A stretch of 5,445 bases of DNA from an uncultured Collinsella sp. (GTDB taxonomy: Bacteria > Actinomycetota > Coriobacteriia > Coriobacteriales > Coriobacteriaceae): NCBI GenBank assembly GCA_902491915.1, contig CABUJL010000118.1, positions 1 through 5,445 on the forward strand, given 5' to 3'. Shown one piece after another: positions 4,736 to 5,445 of this stretch. Position 1 is the first letter of the stretch. Each line of letters begins with the position of its first letter. Both the position numbers and the translations under genes were made by a program. The notes under the pieces were generated by a model that was given only the letters and a program-made list of their open reading frames with translations, ran no database searches and had not been told where the DNA came from.

Positions 4736-5445
<710 letters not shown>

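Overview
The window looks like chromosomal DNA from a high-GC, anaerobic, gut-type actinobacterium of the class Coriobacteriia, with Collinsella or a close relative as the best guess. This is an inference from GC-rich coding regions, strong GGAGG-type ribosome binding sites, the gene content, and the style of the intergenic repeats. No rRNA or other phylogenetic marker is present to prove it.

Layout. Positions 1-439 hold no credible gene. They hold a cluster of dyads: a perfect 17+17 palindrome, two long imperfect inverted repeats, a small dyad touching the last stop codon, and three same-orientation copies of GGGACGGG (minus strand). Positions 440-3671 form a tight three-gene operon on the minus strand. 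Read in the direction of transcription, it encodes a GlpA-like FAD oxidoreductase with a C-terminal BFD-type [2Fe-2S] domain, a second FAD/NAD(P)-type oxidoreductase, and a small cysteine-rich DUF1667 protein. Positions 3672-4077 are a divergent intergenic region with a candidate operator, a strong hairpin, and a four-unit array of a 17-bp repeat in alternating orientation. On the plus strand, 4078-4509 encodes a small membrane-anchored double zinc-ribbon protein. A hairpin and a good sigma-70-like promoter then precede thrS, which starts at 4736 and runs off the window.

How the genes work together. The two flavoproteins and DUF1667 overlap or nearly overlap in their translation signals, so they are probably translated in a coupled way and form one complex. 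The GlpA-like subunit would oxidise a substrate (sn-glycerol 3-phosphate is the leading guess; a 2-hydroxyacid or amino-acid-like substrate is possible). Electrons would pass through its [2Fe-2S] cluster and the second flavoprotein. DUF1667 would be an extra cysteine-ligated subunit of unknown role. The zinc-ribbon protein and threonyl-tRNA synthetase are unrelated to this pathway as far as can be seen.

The points most worth a second look are the threonyl-tRNA synthetase that lacks nearly all of its N-terminal TGS domain but keeps the editing domain, the alternating repeat array at 3840-3979, and the multi-hairpin region at 1-439. I found no CRISPR array, tRNA, rRNA or transposase gene, and no clear evidence for a wholly new system.
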